The position numbers and the translations under genes were made by a program. Source: JAVBUP01 sp031555175 (lineage in GTDB: Bacteria; Bacillota_I; Bacilli_A; Erysipelotrichales; Coprobacillaceae). From it: a DNA stretch of 64,000 bases. Below the pieces are notes generated by a model. The model was not told where the DNA came from and did not search any database. It saw nothing but the letters and a program-made list of their open reading frames with translations. The stretch is taken from the NCBI GenBank assembly GCA_031555175.1, contig JAVBUP010000016.1:1-64000 (forward strand). The letters are read 5' to 3'. Shown one piece after another: positions 21,819 through 30,827 of this stretch (position 1 is its first letter; every line of letters begins with the position of its first letter).

Positions 21819-23276
21819 TTCTCTTCCCTCTTTTTTATAATATTTTTCCAATATTTCCCTAGTAGCGACTAAATCACTCATCCATGGTTCCGGTCCATTT
21901 TCACGGTCGATAGCAATTTCAGCACCCTTACCAAGAATTAAGACAATATCATTGCAATTAGCTATTTCAATAGCTTTCTTAATCGCTTCATAACGGCTCT
22001 GTATATAAATATATGGAGTATTTTTTATACCAGTAATCATTTCATCAGCAATTTCCCTAGGATCTTCATTTCGAGGATCAAATTCAGTGATTATAATATA
22101 ATCACTGTATTCATCGCAAATCGCTCCAATGATTGGGCGCTTTGCTTTATCGCGATTACCATTGCAACCAGCAACAGGGATAATTTTGCCACCAGGCTTT
22201 TGAATGCTTTTCGCATATTCAAATAGCTTTATATAACCATCAGGTGTATGAGCCATATCAACAATAACATCAAATGGTTGACCTTTAGAAATTACTTCCA
22301 TTCTAGCATCAACTTGCTTAATGTTTCTTAAACATGATACTACAGTTTCAAGTGGCAAACCAGTTTCCACCAACGCTGCTATTGATGCTAATAAATTATA
22401 AACGTTAAATTTAGCTACTAAATTAGTATGTATAGGATAGGTATATCCATCTACTACCAAATCAAATGTAGTGTATTTTGGATATAAACAAATATTTTCA
22501 GCTTTGTAATCAGCATCATTGTCAACTCCATATGTAACTAGCCTTCCGGTATTAATAGACTTCAGATACTCTCTAGAGAAGTCATCATCCACATTGATGA
22601 TTGCTGGGGTATTACTATCTAGCCTTTCAAATAATTTCCCTTTGTCATGCAAATAGTTTTCTAATGTTTTGTGAAAATCCAAATGATCATGCGTTAAATT
22701 AGTAAATATAGCGCAATCAAAGTGGACACTATCTACTCTTCTTAACGCTAAGCCATGACTCGACACTTCCATAGCAACACATCTAATCCCATCATCATAC
22801 ATCCTCTTGAATATACTATGAAGTTTAATTGGATTAGGTGTAGTATGAGGCGAAAAATCGGTATTGTCATTATATTTTGATGGTATTGTTCCAATATAAC
22901 CAGTAGGCTCAAAGTGATGATAAATATCTTGCACAATAGTAGCAATCGTAGATTTACCATTCGTACCAGTAACGCCGATTATCTTCATCTTTTGACATGC
23001 TTCATCATAGAATTTAGAAGCTGCTTCATTCAAAGCAGAAACTACGTCATCTACTTTTACATAAACGACACTATCCACTTTTATCTTTATATCATTACTA
23101 TGAACTATACAAACTGCGCCATTAGCGATTGCTTTATCAATATAGTTATGTCCATCGGCGCTAAGCCCAACTACACAAAAGAACATACCACCGGAAGTAA
23201 CTGCGCGACTATCTTCATAAAGTGATGATATTTTTACATCACTATCAAATCCAATTAACTCTCTAATTGTCTTCAT
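21156..23276 (-). CDS. murE: MurE-DeoC in one open frame: UDP-MurNAc-tripeptide synthetase plus deoxyribose-phosphate aldolase
   Basis: One 706-residue frame holds two complete enzymes. Residues 1-486 are MurE, the ligase that adds the third stem-peptide amino acid: ATP loop GVTGTNGKST, the carbamylated-lysine-type region AMEVSSHGLALRR, and a binding motif reading FDPRNEDP where DAP enzymes have DNPR. The retained arginine hints at meso-DAP, but the motif is altered. From Met487 (21818) the frame is DeoC. No stop separates them, yet a ribosome site (GAGGG) and an ATG remain at the junction. The start at 23276 overlaps mtaB by 14 bases and follows GGAGAGG. A one-base loss in the A6 run at 21831-21836 would give MurE its own stop, overlapping the deoC start. 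Confidence 0.85.
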   Translation of the reverse strand: MKTIRELIGFDSDVKISSLYEDSRAVTSGGMFFCVVGLSADGHNYIDKAIANGAVCIVHSNDIKIKVDSVVYVKVDDVVSALNEAASKFYDEACQKMKIIGVTGTNGKSTIATIVQDIYHHFEPTGYIGTIPSKYNDNTDFSPHTTPNPIKLHSIFKRMYDDGIRCVAMEVSSHGLALRRVDSVHFDCAIFTNLTHDHLDFHKTLENYLHDKGKLFERLDSNTPAIINVDDDFSREYLKSINTGRLVTYGVDNDADYKAENICLYPKYTTFDLVVDGYTYPIHTNLVAKFNVYNLLASIAALVETGLPLETVVSCLRNIKQVDARMEVISKGQPFDVIVDMAHTPDGYIKLFEYAKSIQKPGGKIIPVAGCNGNRDKAKRPIIGAICDEYSDYIIITEFDPRNEDPREIADEMITGIKNTPYIYIQSRYEAIKKAIEIANCNDIVLILGKGAEIAIDRENGPEPWMSDLVATREILEKYYKKEGREMKYNKLIDHTILKADAVSSDIEKICKEAVELDFASVCINPCHVAQAKALLQDSSVKVCTVIGFPLGATIPSVKAFEAKEAIMAGADEIDMVINIGALKDRNDDLVYQDIAGVVNAANGRCVKVIIETCLLTEEEKIRACELSKKAKATFVKTSTGFSTGGATVEDVKLMKDTVGAELEVKASGGVRSFEDLVAVVEAGATRIGTSSGPKLVVGEKSNTTY

Positions 23277-24579
23277 TGTATTTCCTCTCCAACTCCCCAA
23301 TGCAAAATGGGAATCCTGCCTTTACTATAGTCACAGGCTGCATTGTTTTTAAATATTTTCTATTAGCTTTGACCATTATTTTTAAATAACTTGCAGAGTG
23401 TCCAATTAAATATCCATCTTTTTCTTCTTCAAAAATGACATCCATACTACTATTCTCAAATTTCTTTGCATAATTTTCAGCTAATTGTTCAGACAGCATA
23501 ATTAGTGCTCTAACTCTCTTTGCTTTAGTTTTATCATCTACTTGATCAATCATTCTCGAAGCAGGAGTATTTTTTCGTTTTGAGTACGGGAACACATGAA
23601 GTTGATTGAACCCAATATCCTTAATGCATTGATACATTTCACTAAACTCGTCTTCAGTTTCTCCAGGAAAGCCAACAATTACATCAGTTGTAATCGAAAT
23701 ATCTGGTAACTCACTTCTAATATAAGCAATCTTATCCATAAACTCTTGTTTAGTATACTTTCTATTCATCCTTTTCAATACACTATCACTTCCAGATTGA
23801 ATTGGAATATGCAAATGATTTACAATAATACCACTTGATTTTATTAACTCAACTATTTCTTTTGTAATTTGACTTGCTTCAATAGATGAAATTCTTAATC
23901 TTTTTATCCCATCTACTTTTGTAACCAAATCCTTTAATAAGTCATAGAACGAATAGTTTTCAAAATCTTGACCATACCCTGCTGTATGTATGCCTGCAAG
24001 AACGATTTCCATATATCCATTATTGACTAGTTTTTGAGCTTGTATAATCACATCATCTTTATCTCTAGAGCGCATTAAACCACGAGCATAAGGAATTATG
24101 CAATATGTGCAAAAGTTATTACACCCTTCTTGAATTTTGAGATAAGCACGCGTATTCTCTAAAAAAGTGTCTGTTGATAATGGTTCAAATTTTTTCACCT
24201 TCATAATATCTTTAACATCCAATTTTGGCTCACGAGTCATAAAAAAGTCTTCAACTATATCAACAAGTTGCTCACGATGTTGTGTCCCTAATACGATATT
24301 GACTCCTTCAATAGCTACTATTTCAGTTGGCGCAACTTGTGCATAACACCCAACAACACAAATAGCTGCTTCAGGGTTTTGTTTAATTGCTCGTCTAATC
24401 ATTTTTCTACTCTTACTATCACCAGTATTAGTTACTGTGCAAGTATTAATAACATATACATCTGCCTTGCTTGTAAACTCAACACGCCTATAATCAGATG
24501 CTTCAAACATCTTAGCGATTGCTTCAGACTCATAAGAGTTTACTTTGCAGCCTAAAGTATATACCGCAAATGTTCTCAT
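23263..24579 (-). CDS. mtaB: tRNA (N6-threonylcarbamoyladenosine-37) methylthiotransferase MtaB
   Basis: A radical-SAM methylthiotransferase that turns t6A37 into ms2t6A37 in ANN-decoding tRNAs. It has 438 residues: an N-terminal UPF0004 domain (YTLGCKVNSYES with further cysteines near residues 42 and 77), the radical-SAM triad in EGCNNFCTYC near residue 145, and a C-terminal TRAM-like region. The chosen ATG at 24579 follows GAGG by seven bases and overlaps the stop of the upstream gene as ATGA; a longer frame exists. The order rsmE, unknown, mtaB resembles B. subtilis yqeU-yqeV. Confidence 0.94.
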   Translation of the reverse strand: MRTFAVYTLGCKVNSYESEAIAKMFEASDYRRVEFTSKADVYVINTCTVTNTGDSKSRKMIRRAIKQNPEAAICVVGCYAQVAPTEIVAIEGVNIVLGTQHREQLVDIVEDFFMTREPKLDVKDIMKVKKFEPLSTDTFLENTRAYLKIQEGCNNFCTYCIIPYARGLMRSRDKDDVIIQAQKLVNNGYMEIVLAGIHTAGYGQDFENYSFYDLLKDLVTKVDGIKRLRISSIEASQITKEIVELIKSSGIIVNHLHIPIQSGSDSVLKRMNRKYTKQEFMDKIAYIRSELPDISITTDVIVGFPGETEDEFSEMYQCIKDIGFNQLHVFPYSKRKNTPASRMIDQVDDKTKAKRVRALIMLSEQLAENYAKKFENSSMDVIFEEEKDGYLIGHSASYLKIMVKANRKYLKTMQPVTIVKAGFPFCIGELERKYNEDN

Positions 24580-25361
24580 CGTATTCCTCTTCTCCCACAT
24601 TTCTTGTAAATGTATTTATATGTTTTATCAGAAACATATTCTTTATCATGTAACAATTCTAATAACTCTTTAAACTTAAAATCAGCATATAATCTTGCCG
24701 CCTCCTTGATATCATCAATATCAATATCCGTCTTTGTACTATATTGATCGATGATATGGATAGTTCTAGTTAATTTAAGTTTATCCTTCTTAAACGCATA
24801 AATACACTTAAAATCATCATAGTAAAACAATATCATATGACTATTTTCATACAACATTTCCAATTTAGTAAATGGAGATTTATATACTTGATACCCATAT
24901 GTTTTATATGGGTCTAACATATGTTGGTTAAATGAATAAAAATAAGATGAATGCTGTTTAAGCGTAAAAATAGAAATATCATCAATGTATCTCTGATTAA
25001 TAAATGGCTCAAAAAATGGAATAATAATAGTTTGATTTGACTCTCGATCAACAAATTGTGGCATATCATCAGTATATTGGTGGATATCAAAATTAATCAT
25101 CTTTCTTTTCTCTACATATGTCATAAAGGAAAGCGTGTCAAAATGAGCAGACTCAAACTCTAATAATCCTTTTTCCACTTGTATTTTATTGAGTAAGCCG
25201 CGCAATACAATATTACTATTAATCAACTCTAAAGGCGTAGCATACTTATAACTTATTTTATAGATATGTAGTAATTCGAAGTGTTCCTTAAGAAACTTAA
25301 ATTCACTTGTGGTTTGTAAATTAATTCTTTTATGGTTTTGGTTTAATAATTTTAAGAACAT
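24576..25361 (-). CDS. Uncharacterised protein between rsmE and mtaB
   Basis: A 261-residue protein that I do not recognise. It is rich in Tyr, Phe, Lys and Ile, has no signal peptide or clear membrane span, and ends in a basic tail (YKKCGRRGIR). Residues 1-60 look alpha-helical and the middle (about 75-190) looks like mixed beta-rich sequence. The start codon directly abuts the rsmE stop, and the stop overlaps the mtaB start by four bases, so it is embedded between two RNA-modification genes and very likely translated. The context suggests, but does not show, a link to RNA or ribosome metabolism. Confidence 0.8.
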   Translation of the reverse strand: MFLKLLNQNHKRINLQTTSEFKFLKEHFELLHIYKISYKYATPLELINSNIVLRGLLNKIQVEKGLLEFESAHFDTLSFMTYVEKRKMINFDIHQYTDDMPQFVDRESNQTIIIPFFEPFINQRYIDDISIFTLKQHSSYFYSFNQHMLDPYKTYGYQVYKSPFTKLEMLYENSHMILFYYDDFKCIYAFKKDKLKLTRTIHIIDQYSTKTDIDIDDIKEAARLYADFKFKELLELLHDKEYVSDKTYKYIYKKCGRRGIR

Positions 25362-26090
25362 TTATTTCAACTCCAATGCATAGCTTATCGCAGAAAGTAT
25401 ATATAATGGAGCTGTTTCAGTACGAAGTATCCTTTTTCCTAAACCACAACATACAAAACCATATTCATTAAATCTACTTATCTCTGTGTCATCAAATCCG
25501 CCCTCTGGTCCAACAATGATAGATAACGTATCTCCAATTTCAATTCTATCTAAAACAGATCGTAGAGCCGTCATTTCTCCCTCTTTTGCTGATTCCTCAT
25601 AGGCAACTAAATTATATTCTCCAATATATGAACCAATTTCATCTAAATTAATTAATTCATTTAAAACAGGAACTATATTTCGTTTTGATTGCTCAGCAGC
25701 TTCTTTTAATATTTTATTATAGCGTTCATATTTTGAAAAAAACTTACTTTTATCAGTTTTTATGATACTTCTCTTTGCTAAATACGGAGTAATAGTAGTA
25801 ACTCCTAATTCGCAGGCTTTTTGTAATACGAATTCAAACTTCTCATTTCTTGGTAATCCATAAATCAAATTAACTTTAATAGGCAACTCATTACAATTAA
25901 ATAAAGTTTTAATAATAATAGCTTTATTGTTATTTAAAGAACAAAGATAGATTATACCATTCTCATCTACGCACTCAAAATAATCATTATTTTTCATGCG
26001 TAGAACATGAAGCATATGATGTAAATCATTATCATTAATTAGAATCTCATCATTCTCAACTTGTAAATTACTAATAAAATATCTTTGCAC
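25362..26090 (-). CDS. rsmE: 16S rRNA (uracil-1498-N3)-methyltransferase RsmE
   Basis: A SPOUT-class methyltransferase that modifies U1498 of 16S rRNA with S-adenosylmethionine. The 242-residue protein has the N-terminal PUA-like domain (DNDLHHMLHVLRMKNND) and a C-terminal trefoil-knot domain with the cofactor loops IIVGPEGGFDDTEI and GLGKRILRTETAPLYILSAI. It follows ruvB by 15 bases in the same operon. Confidence 0.95.
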   Translation of the reverse strand: MQRYFISNLQVENDEILINDNDLHHMLHVLRMKNNDYFECVDENGIIYLCSLNNNKAIIIKTLFNCNELPIKVNLIYGLPRNEKFEFVLQKACELGVTTITPYLAKRSIIKTDKSKFFSKYERYNKILKEAAEQSKRNIVPVLNELINLDEIGSYIGEYNLVAYEESAKEGEMTALRSVLDRIEIGDTLSIIVGPEGGFDDTEISRFNEYGFVCCGLGKRILRTETAPLYILSAISYALELK

Positions 26091-26105
26091 TTTGTCACCA
26101 ACTTT

Positions 26106-27107
26106 CTATTCAAGATTTAAAAACGGTATTTTCAGATGCTCATACGCTTTAGCAGTTACAGTACGCCCACGGGAAGTACGCTTAATCAATCCGATTTGCA
26201 ATAGGTATGGTTCATAGACATCTTCTAATGTTTGAGCTTCTTCACCAATTGAAGCAGCAATAGCCTCTACACCAACAGGACCGCCATTAAAGCGATCAAT
26301 AATTCCTAATAAATACTTATGATCAACATCATCAAGCCCCAAACTATCCACTTTCAATCTTTCCAATGACCATTTTGTTAATTCTTCATTTATAATATCA
26401 TGTCCCTCGACTTGTGCAAAATCGCGAACTCTTCTAAATAAACGATTTGCAATACGGGGGGTTCCGCGCGAGCGATGTGCTAGTTCTAAACAAGCCGCTT
26501 CATCAATTTCATAACCATAAACACGTGATGTTCTTTTGATAATTCGTGATAACTCTTCTATCGTATAATACTCAAGTTTAGAAATTATCCCAAAACGATC
26601 ACGTAATGGTGCAGATAAATCTCCAGCTCTAGTAGTAGCACCAACTAAAGTGAATGGAGGTAAATCAATTCTAACTGACCTAGTTCCTGCGTCTTTTCCA
26701 ATTACAACATCAATACAAAAATCTTCCATAGCTGGATATAACACCTCCTCAACAACACGAGGCAAGCGATGTATTTCATCTATAAACAGGACATCACCTG
26801 GCTCTAATGATGATAATATTGCAGCTAAATCACCAGTTCGCTCAATTGATGGTCCAGTAATTATCTTAATATTTGTATGCATTTCATTCGCCAATATCAT
26901 TGACATTGTTGTTTTACCCAAACCAGGAGGACCATACAATAACACATGATCCAACGTTTCGTTTCTTAGTTTAGCTGCTCCAACAAAAACTTTTAAATTT
27001 GACTTAAGTTCATCTTGTCCGACATATTCATCAAAAGAAAGAGGTCTCACTCCACTCTCTTCTTCATCTTCAATATTTCCATTAATAAGTTCATTTCTTT
27101 TATCCAT
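26106..27107 (-). CDS. ruvB: Holliday junction branch migration ATPase RuvB
   Basis: The hexameric motor of the RuvAB complex that drives branch migration in recombinational repair. The 333-residue length is standard. It has Walker A GPPGLGKT (59-66), Walker B with DEIHR, the sensor GATTRAGDLSAPLRDRFG, and a C-terminal winged helix (YLLQIGLIKRTSRGR). It starts eight bases after ruvA. Confidence 0.98.
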   Translation of the reverse strand: MDKRNELINGNIEDEEESGVRPLSFDEYVGQDELKSNLKVFVGAAKLRNETLDHVLLYGPPGLGKTTMSMILANEMHTNIKIITGPSIERTGDLAAILSSLEPGDVLFIDEIHRLPRVVEEVLYPAMEDFCIDVVIGKDAGTRSVRIDLPPFTLVGATTRAGDLSAPLRDRFGIISKLEYYTIEELSRIIKRTSRVYGYEIDEAACLELAHRSRGTPRIANRLFRRVRDFAQVEGHDIINEELTKWSLERLKVDSLGLDDVDHKYLLGIIDRFNGGPVGVEAIAASIGEEAQTLEDVYEPYLLQIGLIKRTSRGRTVTAKAYEHLKIPFLNLE

Positions 27108-27115
27108 AGTTTCCC

Positions 27116-27670
27116 CTACTTCATTAATAAACTTAATGCTTTCTTTACATAATCATTAGTATCCATTCTCTCAATAGATAATTTTTTTTCCACAATACTT
27201 ATTTCACTACTCTTATAGCCTAGTGCTTTTAATACTGCAATTGCTTCTTCTAAATTGTTATTGTTAGAAACCATTTTTTGAGCTAATTTTCCTTTTAAAT
27301 CAAGGATAATCTGTTGTGCTGCTTTAGGACCAATACCAGGTATTTTTTTAAGGTAAGCAACATTCTCATCATCTATCGCGCCAATAACACCGTCTACACT
27401 AGCAGTAGCTAGTATTCCAACAGCTGTTTTTGGACCAATACCTTTAACAGATATAAGTTTCATAAATAAGTTTTTTTCATCTCTCGTTTTAAAACCAAAC
27501 AAAAGATGAGCATCATCGCGAATATTTTGATGCGTATAGATTACATAGTCTTGATTAATTGCATAATCAAATGGATTAGCAACATATATTTGATATCCAA
27601 TACCACAATTTTCTAATACTATATGATCAAAATTAATCTCTGTTAGACACCCTTTTATATAACTATACAT
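27116..27670 (-). CDS. ruvA: Holliday junction DNA-binding protein RuvA
   Basis: Binds four-way junctions as a tetramer and loads RuvB. It has 184 residues: an N-terminal OB fold (MYSYIKGCLTEINFDHIVLE), paired helix-hairpin-helix motifs (LISVKGIGPKTAVGIL and LKKIPGIGPKAAQQIILDLKG), and a C-terminal RuvB-contacting domain (EEAIAVLKALGYKSSEI). A TATAAT on the minus strand at 27691-27696 may serve as a promoter for the ruvA-to-murE operon, though its -35 box is poor. Confidence 0.97.
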   Translation of the reverse strand: MYSYIKGCLTEINFDHIVLENCGIGYQIYVANPFDYAINQDYVIYTHQNIRDDAHLLFGFKTRDEKNLFMKLISVKGIGPKTAVGILATASVDGVIGAIDDENVAYLKKIPGIGPKAAQQIILDLKGKLAQKMVSNNNNLEEAIAVLKALGYKSSEISIVEKKLSIERMDTNDYVKKALSLLMK

Positions 27671-27710
27671 AGAATCACTCCTTGTGTTCCATTATACACT
27701 AAATATGACT

Positions 27711-28391
27711 CTATTTATAGAAAATAGTGAACATTTTATGAAAACAAATGTCTTTTTTGAACATCATTTCAGGATGGAATTGCACAGCGTATACGTGCTT
27801 TTCTGGAATAGAAATAGCCTCAATATATCCATCATTAGAAATTGCATCCACAATAATATCATCTCCAAGCATATCAATCACTTGATGGTGGAAACTATTA
27901 ACTCTAATTTCCTTCCCAAGACATTCCTCTAACCAACTTTCACCACGAACTTTAATTTCATGCGCCCCCAAATCTGGAGTGAAGTTTTGATTGTGATTAT
28001 CAATATGTTGCAAAAGTGTTCCATTAAAATATACATTAATCATTTGTAAACCTCTACATATCCCAAGTATTGGCTTATTAAGTTTCAATGCACATTCTAG
28101 TAATTTCAGCTCATATGCATCCCTAAGATCATCTATTGATATACTATCAAGATTATCTTTTCTATATAAAGTAGGATTAATATCCCCTCCACCAGATAAT
28201 ATCAATGCATCTATGCTTTTAACTTGTTCTAAAATTATATTATTATCATTTACGATAGGAAGTACTAGCGGAACATCACCATTTTCCACTATAGCATCAA
28301 TATATTCCTTGCTTAAGCAAACCCTTTTTCTACCTTCGAATAAACTATCATCTCTAACTGCATCAAAAGCTGATATACCAATTTTTTTCAT
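27711..28391 (-). CDS. Class I glutamine amidotransferase-like (peptidase C26) hydrolase
   Basis: A 226-residue stand-alone member of the gamma-glutamyl hydrolase / PuuD-like amidotransferases. The catalytic triad elements are visible: the nucleophile in GICRGLQ and the histidine and glutamate in VQFHPEM, with the oxyanion segment LSGGGDINP. Relatives hydrolyse gamma-glutamyl amides such as gamma-glutamyl-GABA, but the substrate here is not evident. It follows the nadE terminator and precedes ruvA. Confidence 0.85.
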   Translation of the reverse strand: MKKIGISAFDAVRDDSLFEGRKRVCLSKEYIDAIVENGDVPLVLPIVNDNNIILEQVKSIDALILSGGGDINPTLYRKDNLDSISIDDLRDAYELKLLECALKLNKPILGICRGLQMINVYFNGTLLQHIDNHNQNFTPDLGAHEIKVRGESWLEECLGKEIRVNSFHHQVIDMLGDDIIVDAISNDGYIEAISIPEKHVYAVQFHPEMMFKKDICFHKMFTIFYK

Positions 28392-28442
28392 ATTCTTCTC
28401 CTCATAATCATTGTTAATAATACTATTATACTTTAACTATAC

Positions 28443-28469
28443 AAAAAAAGTCGTTTTTCAACAACTTTT
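28443..28469 (-). terminator. Terminator after nadE
   Basis: On the minus strand AAAAGTTG pairs with CGACTTTT (one wobble) around an A-rich loop, followed by Ts, at the nadE stop codon. Confidence 0.75.
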
Positions 28470-29226
28470 AACGCCTAATATTTTTATTAAATAGGATTTC
28501 AGGAGCTGGAGCGATAGTTCTCTTATGAGCACTTCGCGACATTAATACTTCCATGCGCTCTATAGTACTTTGCTCAACACCTTGACCAAGTAAATACTTA
28601 TCAATTTGCTCATATGATAAACCAAGTTCTTGTTCATCAGTTTGCGTACCATATAAACCAGCTGCTGGCTCTTTATTAATGATACTACTAGGAACACCAA
28701 GGATATGTGCCATTTCTCTAACTTGGCATTTTACAAGATTTATTAATGGGACAATATCAACACCACCATCACCAAATTTAGTAAAGTAGCCAGTAGCCCA
28801 TTCGTCAGCATTGTCAGTGCCAACTACTAAATACCCATAGTTTTGAGCAAGTGCATATAACGAAGTCATTCTAAGCCTTGCTTTTGTATTTCCACGTGCC
28901 ATTTTCCAGCCATTATCATTAAAAGATATATTTAAATCCTCTATTGCTTCTATTAATGTATCAAACGCATCATCAAGTATAAGTGTTGTATACGCTAGTC
29001 CTGAGTCATTTATAATTTCCAAGGCATGCATTTCGTCAATTCTATCAGAATGGCAAGGCATTATAACTCCCAAAGAATTGTTTGGACAAGCTCTCTTAAC
29101 TAAATAAGCAACTACTGCTGAATCAATTCCACCAGAGACACCAAGTATCAAACCCTTGGAATGAGTTTTCTCAACTTGCTCTTTCAACCATTCAACTAAA
29201 TAATCAATATATTCATTCACCGTCAT
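28468..29226 (-). CDS. nadE: NAD synthetase, ammonia- or glutamine-channelled NadE
   Basis: Converts nicotinate adenine dinucleotide to NAD+ with ATP. The 252-residue length matches the short NadE without a glutaminase domain, so it probably uses ammonia. It has the ATP pyrophosphatase loop LGVSGGIDSAVVAYL, the substrate segment VGTDNADEWATGYFTKFGDGG, and KEPAAGLYGTQTDEQELGLSY. I chose the ATG at 29226; it overlaps the upstream LysM gene by 14 bases and has only a weak ribosome site, so translation is probably coupled. A longer frame within the LysM gene exists. Confidence 0.95.
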   Translation of the reverse strand: MTVNEYIDYLVEWLKEQVEKTHSKGLILGVSGGIDSAVVAYLVKRACPNNSLGVIMPCHSDRIDEMHALEIINDSGLAYTTLILDDAFDTLIEAIEDLNISFNDNGWKMARGNTKARLRMTSLYALAQNYGYLVVGTDNADEWATGYFTKFGDGGVDIVPLINLVKCQVREMAHILGVPSSIINKEPAAGLYGTQTDEQELGLSYEQIDKYLLGQGVEQSTIERMEVLMSRSAHKRTIAPAPEILFNKNIRR

Positions 29227-29404
29227 TTTTACACCAGCTTTCATAGATACTTCCATAATCTGTCTTTATTCTCAGAGCTAGCCCTGGCGATACAAGTAGA
29301 TCATTAATAATTCCATTAACCGCCATAATGCTTTCAACACTAACATTATATTCAATAGCTATATCTTGTAAAGTCTCTTGATTCTGAATTACTCTTATAA
29401 TCAT
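29213..29404 (-). CDS. Small LysM-domain protein
   Basis: A 63-residue protein that is almost entirely one LysM-like fold: IQNQETLQDIAIEYNVSVESIMAVNG followed in LysM fashion by a basic-hydrophobic end. LysM folds bind N-acetylglucosamine polymers, but this one has no signal peptide, so a cytoplasmic or scaffolding role is possible. It lies between obgE and nadE and overlaps nadE by 14 bases, which suggests that it may partly serve to couple nadE translation. Confidence 0.7.
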   Translation of the reverse strand: MIIRVIQNQETLQDIAIEYNVSVESIMAVNGIINDLLVSPGLALRIKTDYGSIYESWCKNDGE

Positions 29405-29446
29405 AACTTCACCTCATAACCATAATATGTAGAAAGTTTGGGCTTG

Positions 29447-30736
29447 TTAATTCATAAATTCAAATTCTATATCTAAAATCTTAATTGTGTCACCATCTTG
29501 AACTCCTCGTTCCCTAAGTGCATCATCAATCCCCATTTCACGCATTTTCTTGGCAAAACGATTAACTGAATCATCACTCGTAAAACTAGTCATTTCAACC
29601 ATACGTTCTAATCTTTCACCAGTAATAGACCAAACACCATTTCCTTCATTTCTAATTTCAAATTTATTTTTATTATTTGGTTCAAATGTATAAATGACAT
29701 TCTCTTCCACTTCTTCTTCATCAAACATCGAGAAAGATGCAGTTTGTTCTAATAAATCTGCGACTCTATATAATACAGCATCAATTCCGTCAGTAGTATA
29801 CGCAGTCATTGGGAAAATCTCAACATCTGGTCCAACTTGTTCTCTAAATTTTCTTAAGTTACCTTCGGCATCAGGCAGATCCATTTTATTAGCTATTACA
29901 ACCTGTGGTCTCTCCAATAAACGATATTTATAATCCTCAAGCTCTTTATTAATAATTTGATAGTCTTCAAAAGGATCTCGACCCTCAGCACTTCCCATAT
30001 CTACTACATGTACAATTACTCTACAACGTTCGATATGACGCAAGAATTGATGACCTAATCCTTTTCCTTGACTTGCACCTTCAATTAATCCTGGCAAATC
30101 CGCTAATACGAATGAGCGACCATCTTTAGACTGTACAACTCCTAAGTTTGGCACAATTGTCGTAAAGTGGTAATCAGCGATTTCTGGCTTAGCACGGCTT
30201 ACAATAGATAACAAAGTTGACTTCCCTACAGATGGGAACCCTACAAGACCGGCATCGGCTAAGAGCTTCAATTCCACAACTATATCATATGCCTCACCAA
30301 GTTCTCCTCGTTCACAGATTTCAGGTGCAGGGTTTCTACTTGTCGCGAAGCGAGCATTACCACGTCCTCCACGCCCAGCCTTACAAATAACGGCACGTTG
30401 GTTATCAACAGTTAAATCAGCTAGAACTTTTCCAGTTTTTTCATCAGTAACAATTGTTCCAATTGGTACTTTAACAACTAAGTCTTCGGCTGATGCTCCA
30501 TGCATCTTTTTCGCCATTCCATTCTCACCATTTCTAGCAATGTATTGGCGATTATATCTCAAATCTAATAATGTAGACAAATGAGTTGTAGCCTCAAATA
30601 CAATACTACCTCCGTTACCTCCATCACCACCGGCTGGTCCACCAAATGGGACATGTGCTTCACGACGAAAAGCAACAGTTCCATCTCCACCTTTACCAGC
30701 TTGAACAAATATTTTTACTTTATCGATAAATAACAT
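29447..30736 (-). CDS. obgE: Ribosome-assembly GTPase Obg
   Basis: An essential GTPase that binds the 50S subunit during late assembly and links to stress signalling. The 429-residue protein has the glycine-rich Obg fold (residues 1-158), the G domain with G1 GFPSVGKSTL, G3 DLPGLIEGA and G4 NKMD, and the C-terminal OCT domain (ERMVEMTSFTSDDSVNRF...). The placement near rplU-rpmA is the conserved one in Bacillota, here separated by an ASCH gene. It is followed by lysM and nadE without a terminator. Confidence 0.97.
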   Translation of the reverse strand: MLFIDKVKIFVQAGKGGDGTVAFRREAHVPFGGPAGGDGGNGGSIVFEATTHLSTLLDLRYNRQYIARNGENGMAKKMHGASAEDLVVKVPIGTIVTDEKTGKVLADLTVDNQRAVICKAGRGGRGNARFATSRNPAPEICERGELGEAYDIVVELKLLADAGLVGFPSVGKSTLLSIVSRAKPEIADYHFTTIVPNLGVVQSKDGRSFVLADLPGLIEGASQGKGLGHQFLRHIERCRVIVHVVDMGSAEGRDPFEDYQIINKELEDYKYRLLERPQVVIANKMDLPDAEGNLRKFREQVGPDVEIFPMTAYTTDGIDAVLYRVADLLEQTASFSMFDEEEVEENVIYTFEPNNKNKFEIRNEGNGVWSITGERLERMVEMTSFTSDDSVNRFAKKMREMGIDDALRERGVQDGDTIKILDIEFEFMN

Positions 30737-30757
30737 TATCTCACCTACTTCCTTTTT

Positions 30758-30766
30758 ATTATAGCA
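30758..30766 (-). promoter_or_regulatory. Extended -10 promoter of obgE
   Basis: TGCTATAAT on the minus strand, an extended -10 element, about 22 bases before the start codon. No good -35 box is present. Confidence 0.5.
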
Positions 30767-30827
30767 TATATTCTAAAATTCAGTATAAATACTATCTTAC
30801 TTAGTTATATAAATATGACATGTAATC

